Positions 1-8,661 of a stretch of 64,000 nt of DNA are shown piece after piece. A model generated the notes under the pieces. It did no database searches. It saw only the letters and a program-made list of their open reading frames with translations, and was not told where the DNA came from. Made by a program: the position numbers and the translations under genes. Position 1 is the stretch's first letter. Every line of letters begins with the position of its first letter. The stretch is from Caballeronia novacaledonica (GTDB lineage Bacteria > Pseudomonadota > Gammaproteobacteria > Burkholderiales > Burkholderiaceae), in the NCBI RefSeq assembly GCF_900258035.1, contig NZ_OGTP01000018.1, forward strand, positions 1-64,000, read 5' to 3'.

Positions 1-75
1 CGAACAGGACCGTGAAACGACTCCACGCCGATGATAGTGCGGATTCCCGTGTGAAAGTAGGTAATCGTCAGGCTC
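1..75 (+). rRNA. rrf: 5S ribosomal RNA, 3' part (5' end outside window)
   Basis: The window opens inside a 5S rRNA. The stretch with ACGCCGATGATAGTG, then GTGTGAAAGTAGG and the terminal ATCGTCAGGC is the conserved 3' half of beta-proteobacterial 5S rRNA; the terminal TCAGGC would pair with the missing 5' GCCTGA. A strong terminator follows about 20 bases later. The rest of the rrn operon must lie to the left of the window. The short open frame that can be drawn across this region is not a gene. The exact 3' end is uncertain by a few bases. Confidence 0.93.
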
Positions 76-89
76 CTTATGCTTCGAAC

Positions 90-121
90 AAAAACCCCAC
101 CCCGCAAAGGTGGGGTTTTTG
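90..121 (+). terminator. rrn operon intrinsic terminator
   Basis: CCCCACC (95-101) pairs with GGTGGGG (109-115) around a 7-base loop. The stem is followed by TTTTT and preceded by AAAAA, so it could also act on the converging amidohydrolase gene. Confidence 0.9.
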
Positions 122-176
122 CGTTGGAGCGGCAAAATCTGGCAGCACGAAGGTCCAAGGAGAAAAGCGGCGACCG

Positions 177-1367
177 CTATCGAGCCAGGAATCGCTCCGC
201 TAAACGCACCCAGTACGACGATCCAACAGACAACAGGTCATCGTTGAAGTCATAGCTGGCGTTGTGCAACATGCACGGCCCGGCACCGTGCCCCTGCTCG
301 CGATGTCCACCATCGCCATTACCCAGGAACGCGTAACATCCGGGTTTTTCGAGGAGCATGAACGAGAAATCTTCCGCACCCATCGTTGGTTCGACGGCAG
401 TGTCGACTTTCTCTTCCCCTACGACTTCCGCCATCACTTCCGCCGCGAAGCGCGTCTCTTCAACTGCGTTGATCGTCGGCGGATACTTTCTGGCGAAGCG
501 CAACTCCACCTCGCAATCGTACGCCGCAGCAGTCGCTTCGACGATTTTGCGCATCCGCTCCTCGATCAGATCGAGCGTCGAAACCGTGAAGGTGCGCACG
601 GTGCCGCCGAGCCAGGCCTGATCGGGTACCACATTCGCCGCTTCCCCGGCATGAATCTGCGTGATGGAAAGCACCGCCGTATCGATCGGCTTCTTGCTTC
701 GCGTGATGATGCTCTGAAGCCCATTCGCAATCTGGACCGCCGTAAAAACCGGATCGTGTCCGTTATGCGGTAAAGCCGCGTGCGAACCGGTTCCGCGCAC
801 CGTGATGCGAAACTCGTTGCTGGAAGCCATGATCGGACCTTCGATCACCCCGAAATGTCCGGCGGGCATGCCCGGCCAATTGTGGATGCCGAACACGGCA
901 TCGACGGGAAATCGCGTGAAAAGACCATCATCGATCATGGCCTTTGCGCCCGCACCGCCTTCCTCGGCCGGTTGAAAAATGAAAACGACCGTCCCGTCGA
1001 ACTTGCCGTGCTGAGCCAGATGCTTCGCGGCGCCGAGCAGCATGGCAGTGTGACCATCGTGACCGCAGGCATGCATGCGGCCATTGTTCGTCGACCGATG
1101 TTCGAACGTATTGAGTTCCTGAATCGGCAGTGCATCCATATCCGCGCGCAGTCCGATGGATGCGCCGCCGCCGCCACGCTTCAGCACGCCGACGACGCCC
1201 GTCTTGCCCAGTCCCCGATGCACTTCGATTCCCCAACGTTCGAGGCTCTCGGCCACCAGTTTTGCGGTGCCCACCTCTTCATAGCGCAATTCGGGATGGG
1301 CATGGATCGTTCGTCGGAGCGTTTTGATTTCATCGTGCGATGCTTCGATTTCCGGGATCAGATTCAT
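177..1367 (-). CDS. M20 family metallo-amidohydrolase (hippurate / N-acyl-amino-acid hydrolase type)
   Basis: Predicted cytoplasmic zinc hydrolase of 396 residues that removes acyl groups from N-acyl amino acids or related amides. Visible M20D features are HACGHDGH (residues 99-106, metal-binding His/Cys), PAEEGG (133-138, catalytic Glu pair), GIHNWP, a dimerisation-domain segment with GSHAALPH, and C-terminal MGAEDFSF and HNASYDFND metal/substrate motifs. The frame opens upstream with a GTG at 1382, but the ATG at 1367 (MNLIPEIEA) fits family N-termini better. It stands alone, convergent with the rRNA operon and divergent from the molybdopterin enzyme gene. The substrate cannot be set from sequence; hippurate, indole-acetyl amino acids and N-acetyl amino acids are all handled by this subfamily. 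Confidence 0.9.
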   Translation of the reverse strand: MNLIPEIEASHDEIKTLRRTIHAHPELRYEEVGTAKLVAESLERWGIEVHRGLGKTGVVGVLKRGGGGASIGLRADMDALPIQELNTFEHRSTNNGRMHACGHDGHTAMLLGAAKHLAQHGKFDGTVVFIFQPAEEGGAGAKAMIDDGLFTRFPVDAVFGIHNWPGMPAGHFGVIEGPIMASSNEFRITVRGTGSHAALPHNGHDPVFTAVQIANGLQSIITRSKKPIDTAVLSITQIHAGEAANVVPDQAWLGGTVRTFTVSTLDLIEERMRKIVEATAAAYDCEVELRFARKYPPTINAVEETRFAAEVMAEVVGEEKVDTAVEPTMGAEDFSFMLLEKPGCYAFLGNGDGGHREQGHGAGPCMLHNASYDFNDDLLSVGSSYWVRLAERFLAR

Positions 1368-1528
1368 TTGAACTGCTCTCACGTTTGAATTCGGATTGCG
1401 CGAATTGCATGCGCTAGTCGTTCCATTCTACGCCGCCACTATTTGCGGCACCGGACGGTCGATCGCATAGCGACCGTAATAGAATTCCATCATCTGCCGC
1501 TTTTTATTCTGATTTACCGGACTTTTCG

Positions 1529-3619
1529 ATGAACGCTCCAGCCGAGTTCGCCCGAGCCGTATGCCCGCACGATTGCCCCGATACCTGCGCGATGCGCGTA
1601 ACGGTCGAAGACGGTAGAGCGGTCAAGATCAGCGGCGATCCCGATCATCCGCCGACGCAAGGCGTCCTCTGCACGAAGGTCACGCGGTACGCCGAGCGCA
1701 CGCATCACAAGGATCGTCTTTTGACTCCGCTGCGGCGAACCGGCAAGAAGGGCGAGGGCCGCTTCGAGCCGATCGGCTGGGACGAAGCGTTGAAACTCGC
1801 TGCTGAACGCCTGACGCCGATCGCCCGGCGTGCGCCCGAATCCATCGTGCCGTACAGCTACGCGGGAACGATGGGTCTCGTTCAGGGCGAAAGCATCGCC
1901 GCGCGATTTTTCAACGTACTGGGTGCGTCGCGCCTGGAGCGTACGATTTGCGCCGCCGCGGGCGCGGCCGGTCTGCGCTACACGTACGGCGCGAGCCTCG
2001 GCATGCATGCGGAGTTCTACGAAGAAAGCGAGGTCATTCTGATCTGGGGCGCCAACCCGATCGCGTCGAGCCTGCATTTCTGGACGCGCGCGCAGGAAGC
2101 CAAGCGACGCGGCGCCAGGCTGATCGCGATCGATCCGTACAAGTCGCTCACAGCGGAAAAGTGCCATCAGCACATCGCGCTGCGCCCGGGCACCGATGCC
2201 GCGCTGGCGCTCGGCATGATCGACGTCTTGATCCGCGAAAACTTCATCGACGACGAATATGTGAGCGCCCATACGATAGGCTTCGAAGAACTCGCGGCGC
2301 GCGCGTCGCAGTATCCGCCTTCACGCGTTGCGCAGATTTGTGGCATCGAGGAAAACGTCGTCGTTGAACTCGCTCGCGCGTTCGGATCGACCAAGAAGGC
2401 CGCGATCCGGCTCAACTACGGCATGCAGCGCGTGCGCGGTGGCGGCAACGCGGTTCGTGCGATCGCCTGCTTGCCCTCGTTGACAGGCGCGTGGCGCGAA
2501 CGCGCCGGAGGCTTGCTGCTCTCGTCGTCGGGATGGACGCCAACCGACGGCAGCGCGCTCGAACGCCCCGATTTGCTTCCCGGCTGGCCTTCGAAAATGC
2601 CGCGTGCCATCAACATGAACGCGATCGGCGACGCGCTGCTGCATCCTGGCGACGCGCAGTTCGGGCCAAAGATCGAAGCGCTGATCGTCTACAACTCGAA
2701 TCCTGTCGCGGTCGCGCCCGATTCGGCGAAGGTCGAGGCGGGCTTCGCGCGCGAGGATTTGTTCACGATCGTGCTCGAACACTTTCAGACCGACACCGCC
2801 GATTACGCCGACCTGATTTTCCCCGCGACGACCCAACTCGAGCATCTGGACGTCCACAAGTCGTACGGACACACCTACGTGATGGCGAATCTGCCGGCGA
2901 TTCGACCCGTCGGTGAGGCGCGTCCGAATACGGAGATATTCCGGGGCCTCGCGCGTGCCATGAACCTCACCGAACCGGCGCTGTTCGAGACCGACGAGCA
3001 GATCGCCTCGAAGGCCTTCCGCTGGGACGACAAGACGCTCGAAGGCCAGAGCTGGGACAAACTGAAGGCGTCCGGCTGGCTGAAGCTGGACATCGCCGAG
3101 GCTCCACTGGCTGACGGCGCGTTCCGCACGCCATCCGGGAAATGTGAGTTCTACAGCGAGCGCCTGAAGCGCGAGGGCCTCGATCCGCTGCCGGATTATC
3201 TGCCTCCGTACGAGTCCGCGGACGGCTCGCCGGAACTGGCCACGCGTTATCCGCTCGCGATGATCTCGCCGCCCGCCCGCAATTTCCTGAACAGCAGCTT
3301 CGTGAATATCGAGAGTCTGCGCGCGTCGGAACGCGAACCTCATCTCGATATTCATCCTGCCGATGCCGAAGCGCGAGGCATCGCCGATGGCGCGCTGGTA
3401 CGCATTTTCAACGATCGCGGTTCGATGCAGGCCCGCGCTCGCGTGACGGACCGCGCGCGAGAGGGCGTCGTCGTCGGCTTGTCGATCTGGTGGAAGAAGC
3501 TGTCGCCGGATGGCTGCAACGCGAATCAGGTGACGAGTCAGGCGCTGACCGACCTCGGAGGCTCGGCGACGTTTTACGACTGCCTCGTCGAAGTGGAGCA
3601 GATGGATCGATGTGCATGA
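1529..3619 (+). CDS. Molybdopterin-dependent oxidoreductase (DMSO reductase superfamily)
   Basis: A 696-residue bis-molybdopterin-guanine-dinucleotide enzyme. The N-terminus carries a [4Fe-4S] motif C12-x3-C16-x3-C20-x27-C48 (CPHDCPDTC ... GVLC), followed by the molybdopterin oxidoreductase domain (GANP at about 175, SNPVAVAPD near 395) and a C-terminal dinucleotide-binding domain (about 575-690, with HPADAEARG). No Tat signal is seen at the N-terminus, so a cytoplasmic location is inferred. It is a single gene with no adjoining electron-transfer subunit or maturation chaperone. The family is often annotated only as a molybdopterin oxidoreductase; a specific substrate such as formate, nitrate or DMSO cannot be assigned. 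Confidence 0.88.
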   Translation: MNAPAEFARAVCPHDCPDTCAMRVTVEDGRAVKISGDPDHPPTQGVLCTKVTRYAERTHHKDRLLTPLRRTGKKGEGRFEPIGWDEALKLAAERLTPIARRAPESIVPYSYAGTMGLVQGESIAARFFNVLGASRLERTICAAAGAAGLRYTYGASLGMHAEFYEESEVILIWGANPIASSLHFWTRAQEAKRRGARLIAIDPYKSLTAEKCHQHIALRPGTDAALALGMIDVLIRENFIDDEYVSAHTIGFEELAARASQYPPSRVAQICGIEENVVVELARAFGSTKKAAIRLNYGMQRVRGGGNAVRAIACLPSLTGAWRERAGGLLLSSSGWTPTDGSALERPDLLPGWPSKMPRAINMNAIGDALLHPGDAQFGPKIEALIVYNSNPVAVAPDSAKVEAGFAREDLFTIVLEHFQTDTADYADLIFPATTQLEHLDVHKSYGHTYVMANLPAIRPVGEARPNTEIFRGLARAMNLTEPALFETDEQIASKAFRWDDKTLEGQSWDKLKASGWLKLDIAEAPLADGAFRTPSGKCEFYSERLKREGLDPLPDYLPPYESADGSPELATRYPLAMISPPARNFLNSSFVNIESLRASEREPHLDIHPADAEARGIADGALVRIFNDRGSMQARARVTDRAREGVVVGLSIWWKKLSPDGCNANQVTSQALTDLGGSATFYDCLVEVEQMDRCA

Positions 3620-3738
3620 CACGAGCAGACTCGAACGGGTCTGGTGTATGGCGTCTAACCCAGTTGTCGGAGGCTTGCCGAAAAGCTAGGATTTCGCTTT
3701 CGCACGACCATTCTAAAATCATATAAAGGAGACGCCGA

Positions 3739-5412
3739 ATGGAGAAACCCTGGCTTAAGTCTTACCCGGCCGGCGTGCCTGCGTCCATCGATGCCTCCGT
3801 GTATCGGTCGGTTTCCGAGTTGCTCGAGGACAGTTTCCGCAAGAATCGGGATCGTCGCGCGTTCGTGTGCATGGGTCAGTCGATCACGTACACCGAGCTC
3901 GACGCCATGTCGAGAAAGCTGGCCGCGTGGTTCCAGAAGCGGGGCATGAAGCCTGGCGCACGCGTCGCGCTGATGATGCCGAACGTCCTGCAGTATCCCG
4001 TTGCGATCGCGGCGGTGCTGCGCGCGGGCTACATCGTCGTGAACGTCAATCCGCTTTACACGCCGCGCGAGCTTGAGCATCAGCTCAAGGACAGCGGCGC
4101 GGAAGCGATCGTCATTCTGGAGAACTTCGCCGGCACGCTTCAGGCCGTCATCAAGAACACCGCCATCAAACATGTGGTCGTCGCGTCGATGGGCGATCTC
4201 ATGGGCTTGAAGGGGCTGCTGGTCAACTTCGTCGTGCGTCGCGTGAAAAAGATGGTGCCCGAGTGGAGCCTGCCGGGAAGCATCCGTTTCAACGATGCGC
4301 TCGACCAGGGCGGCCGCATCACGCTCCAGCCCGTCACCCAAACCCCCGACGACGTCGCGTTCCTGCAGTACACGGGCGGCACGACGGGCGTCGCGAAGGG
4401 CGCGACGCTCACGCATCGCAATATCATCGCGAATACGCTGCAATCCGAAGTCTGGCTCGATCCGGCTCGCAAAAGCCGCCCCGACATCGATCCGTTCGTT
4501 TGCGTGGTCGCGCTGCCGCTTTATCACATCTTCGCGTTGACGGTGTGCGGGATGCTGACCATCCGGACCGGCGGCCTCGGCGTGCTGATTCCGAATCCGC
4601 GCGACATCGCCGGGACCATCAAGGAATTGAAGGGCGTTTCCATCAACACGTTCCCGGCGGTCAACACGCTCTACAACGCGTTGCTGAATCATCCCGATTT
4701 CGGCAAGCTCGACTTCTCCAAGCTCATCGCGGCGAACGGCGGCGGCATGGCGGTTCAGGAAGCCGTCGCCAAGCGCTGGTTCGCCGCGACCGGCGTGCCG
4801 ATCATCGAGGGTTATGGATTGTCGGAGACTTCGCCCTGCGTGACCTGCAATCCGGTGACCGCCACTGAATATACGGGCACGATCGGCTTGCCGCTTCCGT
4901 CGACGGAAGTCTCCATTCGCGACGACGACAACCGGGAAGTGCCGCTCGGCCAACCCGGCGAAATCTGCATTCGCGGGCCGCAAGTGATGGCGGGCTACTG
5001 GAACCGTCCCGACGAAACGGCGAAGGTGATGACTCACGACGGCTTCTTTCGCTCGGGCGACGTCGGCGTGCTGGACGAGCGCGGCTATGTGAAGATCGTC
5101 GATCGCAAGAAGGACATGATTCTCGTGTCGGGCTTCAACGTGTATCCGAACGAAATCGAGGATGTCGTCGCGATGTTGCCGGGCGTGTTCGAAGTCGCCG
5201 CCGTCGGAGTCAAGGATCAGGCATCCGGCGAGGCGGTGAAGCTCTTCATCGTGCGCAAGGATCTGAGCCTGACGGAAGCCGACGTCATCGCTTACTGCAA
5301 GGAGAGGCTCACCGGCTACAAGCGCCCGCGCACGATCGAATTCCGCAATGAGTTGCCGAAGAGCAATGTCGGCAAGATCCTGCGACGCGAATTGCGCGAC
5401 GGCCGCGCGTAG
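3739..5412 (+). CDS. fadD: Long-chain-fatty-acid--CoA ligase
   Basis: A 557-residue ANL-superfamily adenylating enzyme that activates long-chain fatty acids to acyl-CoA for beta-oxidation, peripheral to the inner membrane. The P-loop-like AMP motif YTGGTTGVAKG sits near residues 209-220, the adenine motif GYGLSETSP near 358-367, the hinge-side RSGDVG near 438 and the C-terminal lid KIVDRKKDMILVSGFNVYP near 453. The C-terminal catalytic Lys lies in SNVGKILRREL. An AAGGAG Shine-Dalgarno stands 8 bases before the ATG. Length and motif spacing match FadD of E. coli (561 residues). It is monocistronic with a strong terminator. Confidence 0.93.
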   Translation: MEKPWLKSYPAGVPASIDASVYRSVSELLEDSFRKNRDRRAFVCMGQSITYTELDAMSRKLAAWFQKRGMKPGARVALMMPNVLQYPVAIAAVLRAGYIVVNVNPLYTPRELEHQLKDSGAEAIVILENFAGTLQAVIKNTAIKHVVVASMGDLMGLKGLLVNFVVRRVKKMVPEWSLPGSIRFNDALDQGGRITLQPVTQTPDDVAFLQYTGGTTGVAKGATLTHRNIIANTLQSEVWLDPARKSRPDIDPFVCVVALPLYHIFALTVCGMLTIRTGGLGVLIPNPRDIAGTIKELKGVSINTFPAVNTLYNALLNHPDFGKLDFSKLIAANGGGMAVQEAVAKRWFAATGVPIIEGYGLSETSPCVTCNPVTATEYTGTIGLPLPSTEVSIRDDDNREVPLGQPGEICIRGPQVMAGYWNRPDETAKVMTHDGFFRSGDVGVLDERGYVKIVDRKKDMILVSGFNVYPNEIEDVVAMLPGVFEVAAVGVKDQASGEAVKLFIVRKDLSLTEADVIAYCKERLTGYKRPRTIEFRNELPKSNVGKILRRELRDGRA

Positions 5413-5432
5413 CGTTCGCATCGCCTGGCGTG

Positions 5433-5469
5433 AAAAAGCCATCGTGTCGTGAGACGCGATGGCTTTTTT
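5433..5469 (+). terminator. fadD terminator
   Basis: GCCATCG (5438-5444) pairs with CGATGGC (5457-5463), extended inward by a G-U-containing stem closed by a GTGA loop, then TTTTTT. AAAAA on the left side makes it potentially bidirectional. Confidence 0.88.
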
Positions 5470-5499
5470 GTCGAGCGCACGCGACGCCCGCGCTGAAAC

Positions 5500-5526
5500 G
5501 AAAAAAAGGCGCCCGAAGGCGCCTTT
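5500..5526 (-). terminator. Porin gene terminator
   Basis: On the minus strand AAAGGCGCC (5526-5518) pairs with GGCGCCTTT (5513-5505) across a TTCG tetraloop, followed by a run of T. It lies 29 bases past the porin stop codon. Confidence 0.9.
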
Positions 5527-5554
5527 CAGTGGATACCGCTTTGTTACGACCTTA

Positions 5555-6739
5555 TTAGAACTTGTGACGGATACCGACAACAGCGGCAACCTGGTTCGAC
5601 GTCGACGACGGCGACAGGCCGTTGATGTTCGCGACGGCTGCGCGGTTCGTCGAGTCCGTGCCGGTTGCGTGCTGGTACACGCCGTCGACGTACACGTCGG
5701 TGCGCTTGGACAGGAAGTAGTCCACGCCGAGCATACCTTGGTGGTACTTGGCGTCGCCCAGACCGTAGCCCTTCGTGTAGTCATACGCCACGCCCAGCAG
5801 GAGAGCCGGGGTCAGCTGATACTTGAAGTTGATTTCGGCGTTGTGGAACTTGCCCGTACCGCCGGTGAAGCCGCCCGTCGGCGTCAGGCCGGTGCCCGGC
5901 TCCGAACCGAGATCCTTGAACTGCGTGTTGCTATACGTTGCGCCGATGGTCGCCGCGCCGAACGTGTAAGCACCGCCAGCCGAGATCACTTGCTGCGTCT
6001 TCGCCGAAGCGTAGCCGTTGATCACGCGGCTCGAGCCGAAGTTCGAGGTCGAGCCAGGGGTCGTCGTCGGCGTCTTCGAGCTCGCGTTGTTGCCGAAGAA
6101 CGAGTAGTTCGGATCCTTGACGTTCAAGTAGCCCGCGCCCAATTGCAGGGGGCCTTGCGAGTAGCCGAGGCCAACCGACCAGATCTGGTTGCGGTTGAAC
6201 TGGCCAGCCTGGCCGCCGAGGCTATACAAGCCGCCGAAGGTGAAGCCGGCGTAGTTCGCGCTCGTGAACTTGATCGCGTTGTTCACGCGATTCGAGTTGT
6301 TCATGTTGTCCAGGTCGCCCGGGTGTGCGCCGAAGTACGACGCCCACTGGCTACCGACTTCGAATGCGCCGGTGTAGTCAACCACGGAGTCGTACTGGCG
6401 ACCCAGGGTGACCGTGCCGAATTGCGCCGTCGACAGACCGACATATGCCTGACGGCCGAACATGTCGCCGCCTTGGCCCAGTTGACCGTTGAACACGTTG
6501 AAGCCGTTTTCCAACACGAAGATGGCCTTCAGACCGCCACCGAGGTCTTCCGTGCCGCGCAGGCCCCAACGGCTACCCTGCAGGTTGCCGCTGTTCATTG
6601 CATACAGCTTCTGGCCGTTGCTGTTGTTGTTGTAGGCGAAGCCTGCGTCGATGATGCCGTACAGCGTCACGCTGCTCTGCGCATGTGCGGCGCCTGCGAA
6701 TGCGCCCAATGCGGCGAGAGCGAGAAGCGACTTTTTCAT
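5555..6739 (-). CDS. Gram-negative porin (OmpC/Omp38-like trimeric general porin)
   Basis: A 394-residue outer-membrane general diffusion porin of the Burkholderia type. The N-terminus MKKSLLALAALGAFAGAAHA is a classic signal peptide, with cleavage expected before QSSVTLYG, the standard first beta-strand. The protein ends in HKF, the terminal aromatic recognised by the BAM complex. The loop 3 region (GRQYDSVVDY) and repeated GLRGTEDLGGGLKA strands are family hallmarks. An upstream ATG at 6784 would add 15 residues ahead of the signal peptide; the ATG at 6739, with GGAG about 10 bases before it, is preferred. Paralogues are normally numerous in these genomes, so orthology to a named porin is not claimed. 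Confidence 0.93.
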   Translation of the reverse strand: MKKSLLALAALGAFAGAAHAQSSVTLYGIIDAGFAYNNNSNGQKLYAMNSGNLQGSRWGLRGTEDLGGGLKAIFVLENGFNVFNGQLGQGGDMFGRQAYVGLSTAQFGTVTLGRQYDSVVDYTGAFEVGSQWASYFGAHPGDLDNMNNSNRVNNAIKFTSANYAGFTFGGLYSLGGQAGQFNRNQIWSVGLGYSQGPLQLGAGYLNVKDPNYSFFGNNASSKTPTTTPGSTSNFGSSRVINGYASAKTQQVISAGGAYTFGAATIGATYSNTQFKDLGSEPGTGLTPTGGFTGGTGKFHNAEINFKYQLTPALLLGVAYDYTKGYGLGDAKYHQGMLGVDYFLSKRTDVYVDGVYQHATGTDSTNRAAVANINGLSPSSTSNQVAAVVGIRHKF

Positions 6740-7184
6740 TGAATAGATCTCCAGGGAGTGTTTGCGACTTTTTGGCAAGGTCACTGTTCTAGCGCCAGTG
6801 TGTTGACGGTCCCTGCCGGGCTTCTAAATGAAGTTGAGTCGTAATGTAACAAAGAGACTTTGGCCGACAAAGGAAAAGGGCGTGATCCGCCGGACGAATG
6901 TGACATTTATGCAACACGCGCTAAAATGTTGGTTTTGCAGGATTTTTGCGACTCGTGTTTGCCCTAATTACCAAAATCGGTGCTTGGGCAAGGGCGATTT
7001 CGGTGCAATCGCAGGGGGGGCGAAGCGGGCATTTCACGGGCTTTCGTCGGACCGGGATTGCCAAGTCCGCGCAGCCTCGCCGCCCGTCGATGTGTGCGCT
7101 AAAATCCGCGTTTTCGTCCGCATGCTGGCTCAGCCGTTGGTCGAAATATCCAATCAGCCCACGGACCATGAAGGAGGTGACAAC
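6740..7184. other. Divergent intergenic region, porin / coq7
   Basis: A 445-bp gap between divergent genes. The decamer GCGCTAAAAT occurs twice (about 6918 and 7097), each containing a TAAAAT that could be a -10. The first has GTGACA at 6900-6905 as a -35 with 16-bp spacing, giving a plausible sigma-70 promoter about 260 bases before coq7. A run of seven G ends at 7020. An open frame runs through the right part in phase with coq7, but Coq7 homologues do not contain it. Confidence 0.5.
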
Positions 7185-7841
7185 ATGACGCTCGATGAAG
7201 TCATCAGCGAGTTCGACCGAGGCTTGCGCTCCATGACCGGCGTGAGTCGCATGTCGCGGCCGATTCCCGAATCGACGATTCCCGGCGCGGACTCGCAAGG
7301 CGACATCTTCCCGGAGGAATCGCAACTCACGGAGAAGGAGCGCGCGCATTCTGCTGGCTTGATGCGCGTGAACCATGTCGGCGAAGTCTGCGCGCAGGCG
7401 CTTTATCAGGCGCAAAAGCTCGCCACGAATTCACCCGAGCTCAAGGCGAGCTTCGAACGAGCGGCGCGCGAGGAGGAAGATCATCTCGCGTGGACATCGA
7501 CGCGGCTGAAGGATCTCGAGTCGCGGCCGAGCCTGCTGAACCCGCTCTGGTATGCGGGCGCGCTCGCGATCGGTTTCGTCGCGGGCCGCTTCGGCGATCG
7601 CGCGAGCCTCGGCTTCATGGCCGAAACCGAGCGCCAGGTCGAGCAACATCTCGATGGCCACATGAAGACGCTGCCCGCGAACGATCACGCATCGCGCGCG
7701 ATCGTCGAACAGATGCGTCTCGATGAAAGCGCGCACGCCGCCGCCGCGATCGGCGCGGGTGGGAGCGAAGTGCCGTTTCCCGTTCGCGCACTCATGCGTG
7801 CAGCCTCCAAGGTGATGACTCGCACGGCCTATTACATCTAG
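7185..7841 (+). CDS. coq7: 3-demethoxyubiquinol 3-hydroxylase (Coq7)
   Basis: A 218-residue di-iron monooxygenase that hydroxylates the demethoxy-quinol ring in ubiquinone biosynthesis, membrane-associated. The family's di-iron residues are seen as NHVGEVCAQALY, AREEEDHLAW (ExxH), TERQVEQHLDGH and the final LDESAH. The ATG at 7185 is chosen because AAGGAGGTGA stands directly upstream and homologues begin near it; the frame is open for another 119 codons upstream but that part has no family counterpart. The gene is monocistronic and followed by a hairpin without a T-run. Confidence 0.93.
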   Translation: MTLDEVISEFDRGLRSMTGVSRMSRPIPESTIPGADSQGDIFPEESQLTEKERAHSAGLMRVNHVGEVCAQALYQAQKLATNSPELKASFERAAREEEDHLAWTSTRLKDLESRPSLLNPLWYAGALAIGFVAGRFGDRASLGFMAETERQVEQHLDGHMKTLPANDHASRAIVEQMRLDESAHAAAAIGAGGSEVPFPVRALMRAASKVMTRTAYYI

Positions 7842-8094
7842 CGGACTGAACGCCTCGATCGATCGTACGAAAGATCGGCCGAGGCGCCCTCCGCCGGAAC
7901 CCACCAGCAGACCACTAAACGGCTGAGAGAACCGTTACATTTCCCTCATTTCGCCTGCTCATTTCACGTACTACCTTCACATCCCGCACTAGCTCTCTAA
8001 TTCATAACGGTTTTCTCTTTCGCCGTCACTTCAAGCTCCCGCGCTAAGTCCTTGTTCTAGCGAATAAAAAGCACTCGAAAAAAAGTTACGCGTC

Positions 8095-8123
8095 TTGACC
8101 GAGGAAATGCGTTCCTCTAAAGT
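8095..8123 (+). promoter_or_regulatory. Predicted sigma-70 promoter of the dcw cluster (Pmra)
   Basis: TTGACC (8095-8100) and TAAAGT (8118-8123) are separated by 17 bp. The -10 overlaps the first of four MraZ-like repeats, as expected for an autorepressed promoter. The -10 is only a 4/6 match, so this is a prediction. Confidence 0.55.
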
Positions 8124-8158
8124 GGGAGACAGTGTGAGAAAGTGGTCTTTTGTGTGAT
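8119..8158 (+). promoter_or_regulatory. MraZ operator: four 10-bp direct repeats
   Basis: Four consecutive 10-mers share the core GTG(G/T): AAAGTGGGAG, ACAGTGTGAG, AAAGTGGTCT and TTTGTGTGAT. MraZ of E. coli is known to bind TGGG-type repeats spaced every 10 bp upstream of mraZ, and the mycoplasma MraZ site is AAAGTG(T/G) repeated every 10 bp. The periodicity and core here fit both. The fourth copy is degenerate on its left side. Confidence 0.75.
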
Positions 8159-8231
8159 TCAGGAGCCATTTTCGAGCAAAACTGGGGTGGGGCGGGCGTC
8201 GGGGTGGGCGGCCGAAACGGGGAGAGGGTGA

Positions 8232-8660
8232 GTGTTCCAAGGGGCGTCGGCGCTGACGCTCGATGCGAAAGGACGGATGTCGGTTCCGTCGCGCTATCGG
8301 GAAGCGCTGCAAGGGCAGGCAGAAGGCCGGGTGACGCTCACGAAGAGCCCGGATGGATGCCTGTTGCTCTTTCCTCGCCCGGAGTGGGAAGTCTTTCGCG
8401 CCAAGGTTGCCGCGCTTCCGATGGAAGCCATGTGGTGGCGGCGCATCTTTCTCGGTAATGCAATGGATGTCGAACTCGACAGCGCCGGGCGCGTGCTGGT
8501 CTCGCCCGAGCTGCGTGCTGCCGCGTCGCTGGAAAAAGAAGTGACTTTGCTCGGCATGGGCGCGCATTTCGAGCTGTGGGATTCGCAGACTTATGCGGCG
8601 AAGGAAGCAGCGGCAATGGCGCAGGGCATGCCCGACGCGCTGAAGAATTTCACTTTCTGA
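8232..8660 (+). CDS. mraZ: Transcriptional regulator MraZ
   Basis: A 142-residue protein with two AbrB/SpoVT-like (MraZ) repeats, which forms a ring oligomer and represses its own dcw promoter. The motif LDAKGRMSVPSRYR (about residues 9-22) and its second copy LDSAGRVLVSPELR (about 82-95) are the two DNA-binding loops. The start is GTG at 8232, with GGGGAGAGG just upstream; no in-frame ATG fits the conserved N-terminus (MFQGASALTLDAKGR). It is the first gene of the dcw cluster and stops one base before the rsmH GTG. Confidence 0.95.
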   Translation: MFQGASALTLDAKGRMSVPSRYREALQGQAEGRVTLTKSPDGCLLLFPRPEWEVFRAKVAALPMEAMWWRRIFLGNAMDVELDSAGRVLVSPELRAAASLEKEVTLLGMGAHFELWDSQTYAAKEAAAMAQGMPDALKNFTF

Positions 8661-8661
8661 C

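Larger units (their letters stand above)
7842..8231. other. Intergenic region upstream of the dcw cluster
   Basis: A 390-bp gap. Left end: a hairpin of CGCCTCG (7851-7857) with CGAGGCG (7880-7886) and an inner CGATC/GATCG stem (7860-7864/7873-7877), a possible coq7 3' end. Middle (7920-8060): lower-GC, CT-rich, no feature recognised. Right: the mraZ promoter and MraZ repeats, then a G-rich untranslated leader. Confidence 0.6.

Noticed and set aside
12..203. Small open frame at the left edge
   Set aside because: It reads through the 5S rRNA end and its terminator.
3655..5784. 709-codon frame antisense to fadD
   Set aside because: Shadow frame with no domain; it runs through the fadD terminator and into the porin 3' end.
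6828..7184. 119-residue extension of Coq7
   Set aside because: No counterpart in Coq7 proteins, while AAGGAGGTGA lies right before the ATG at 7185.
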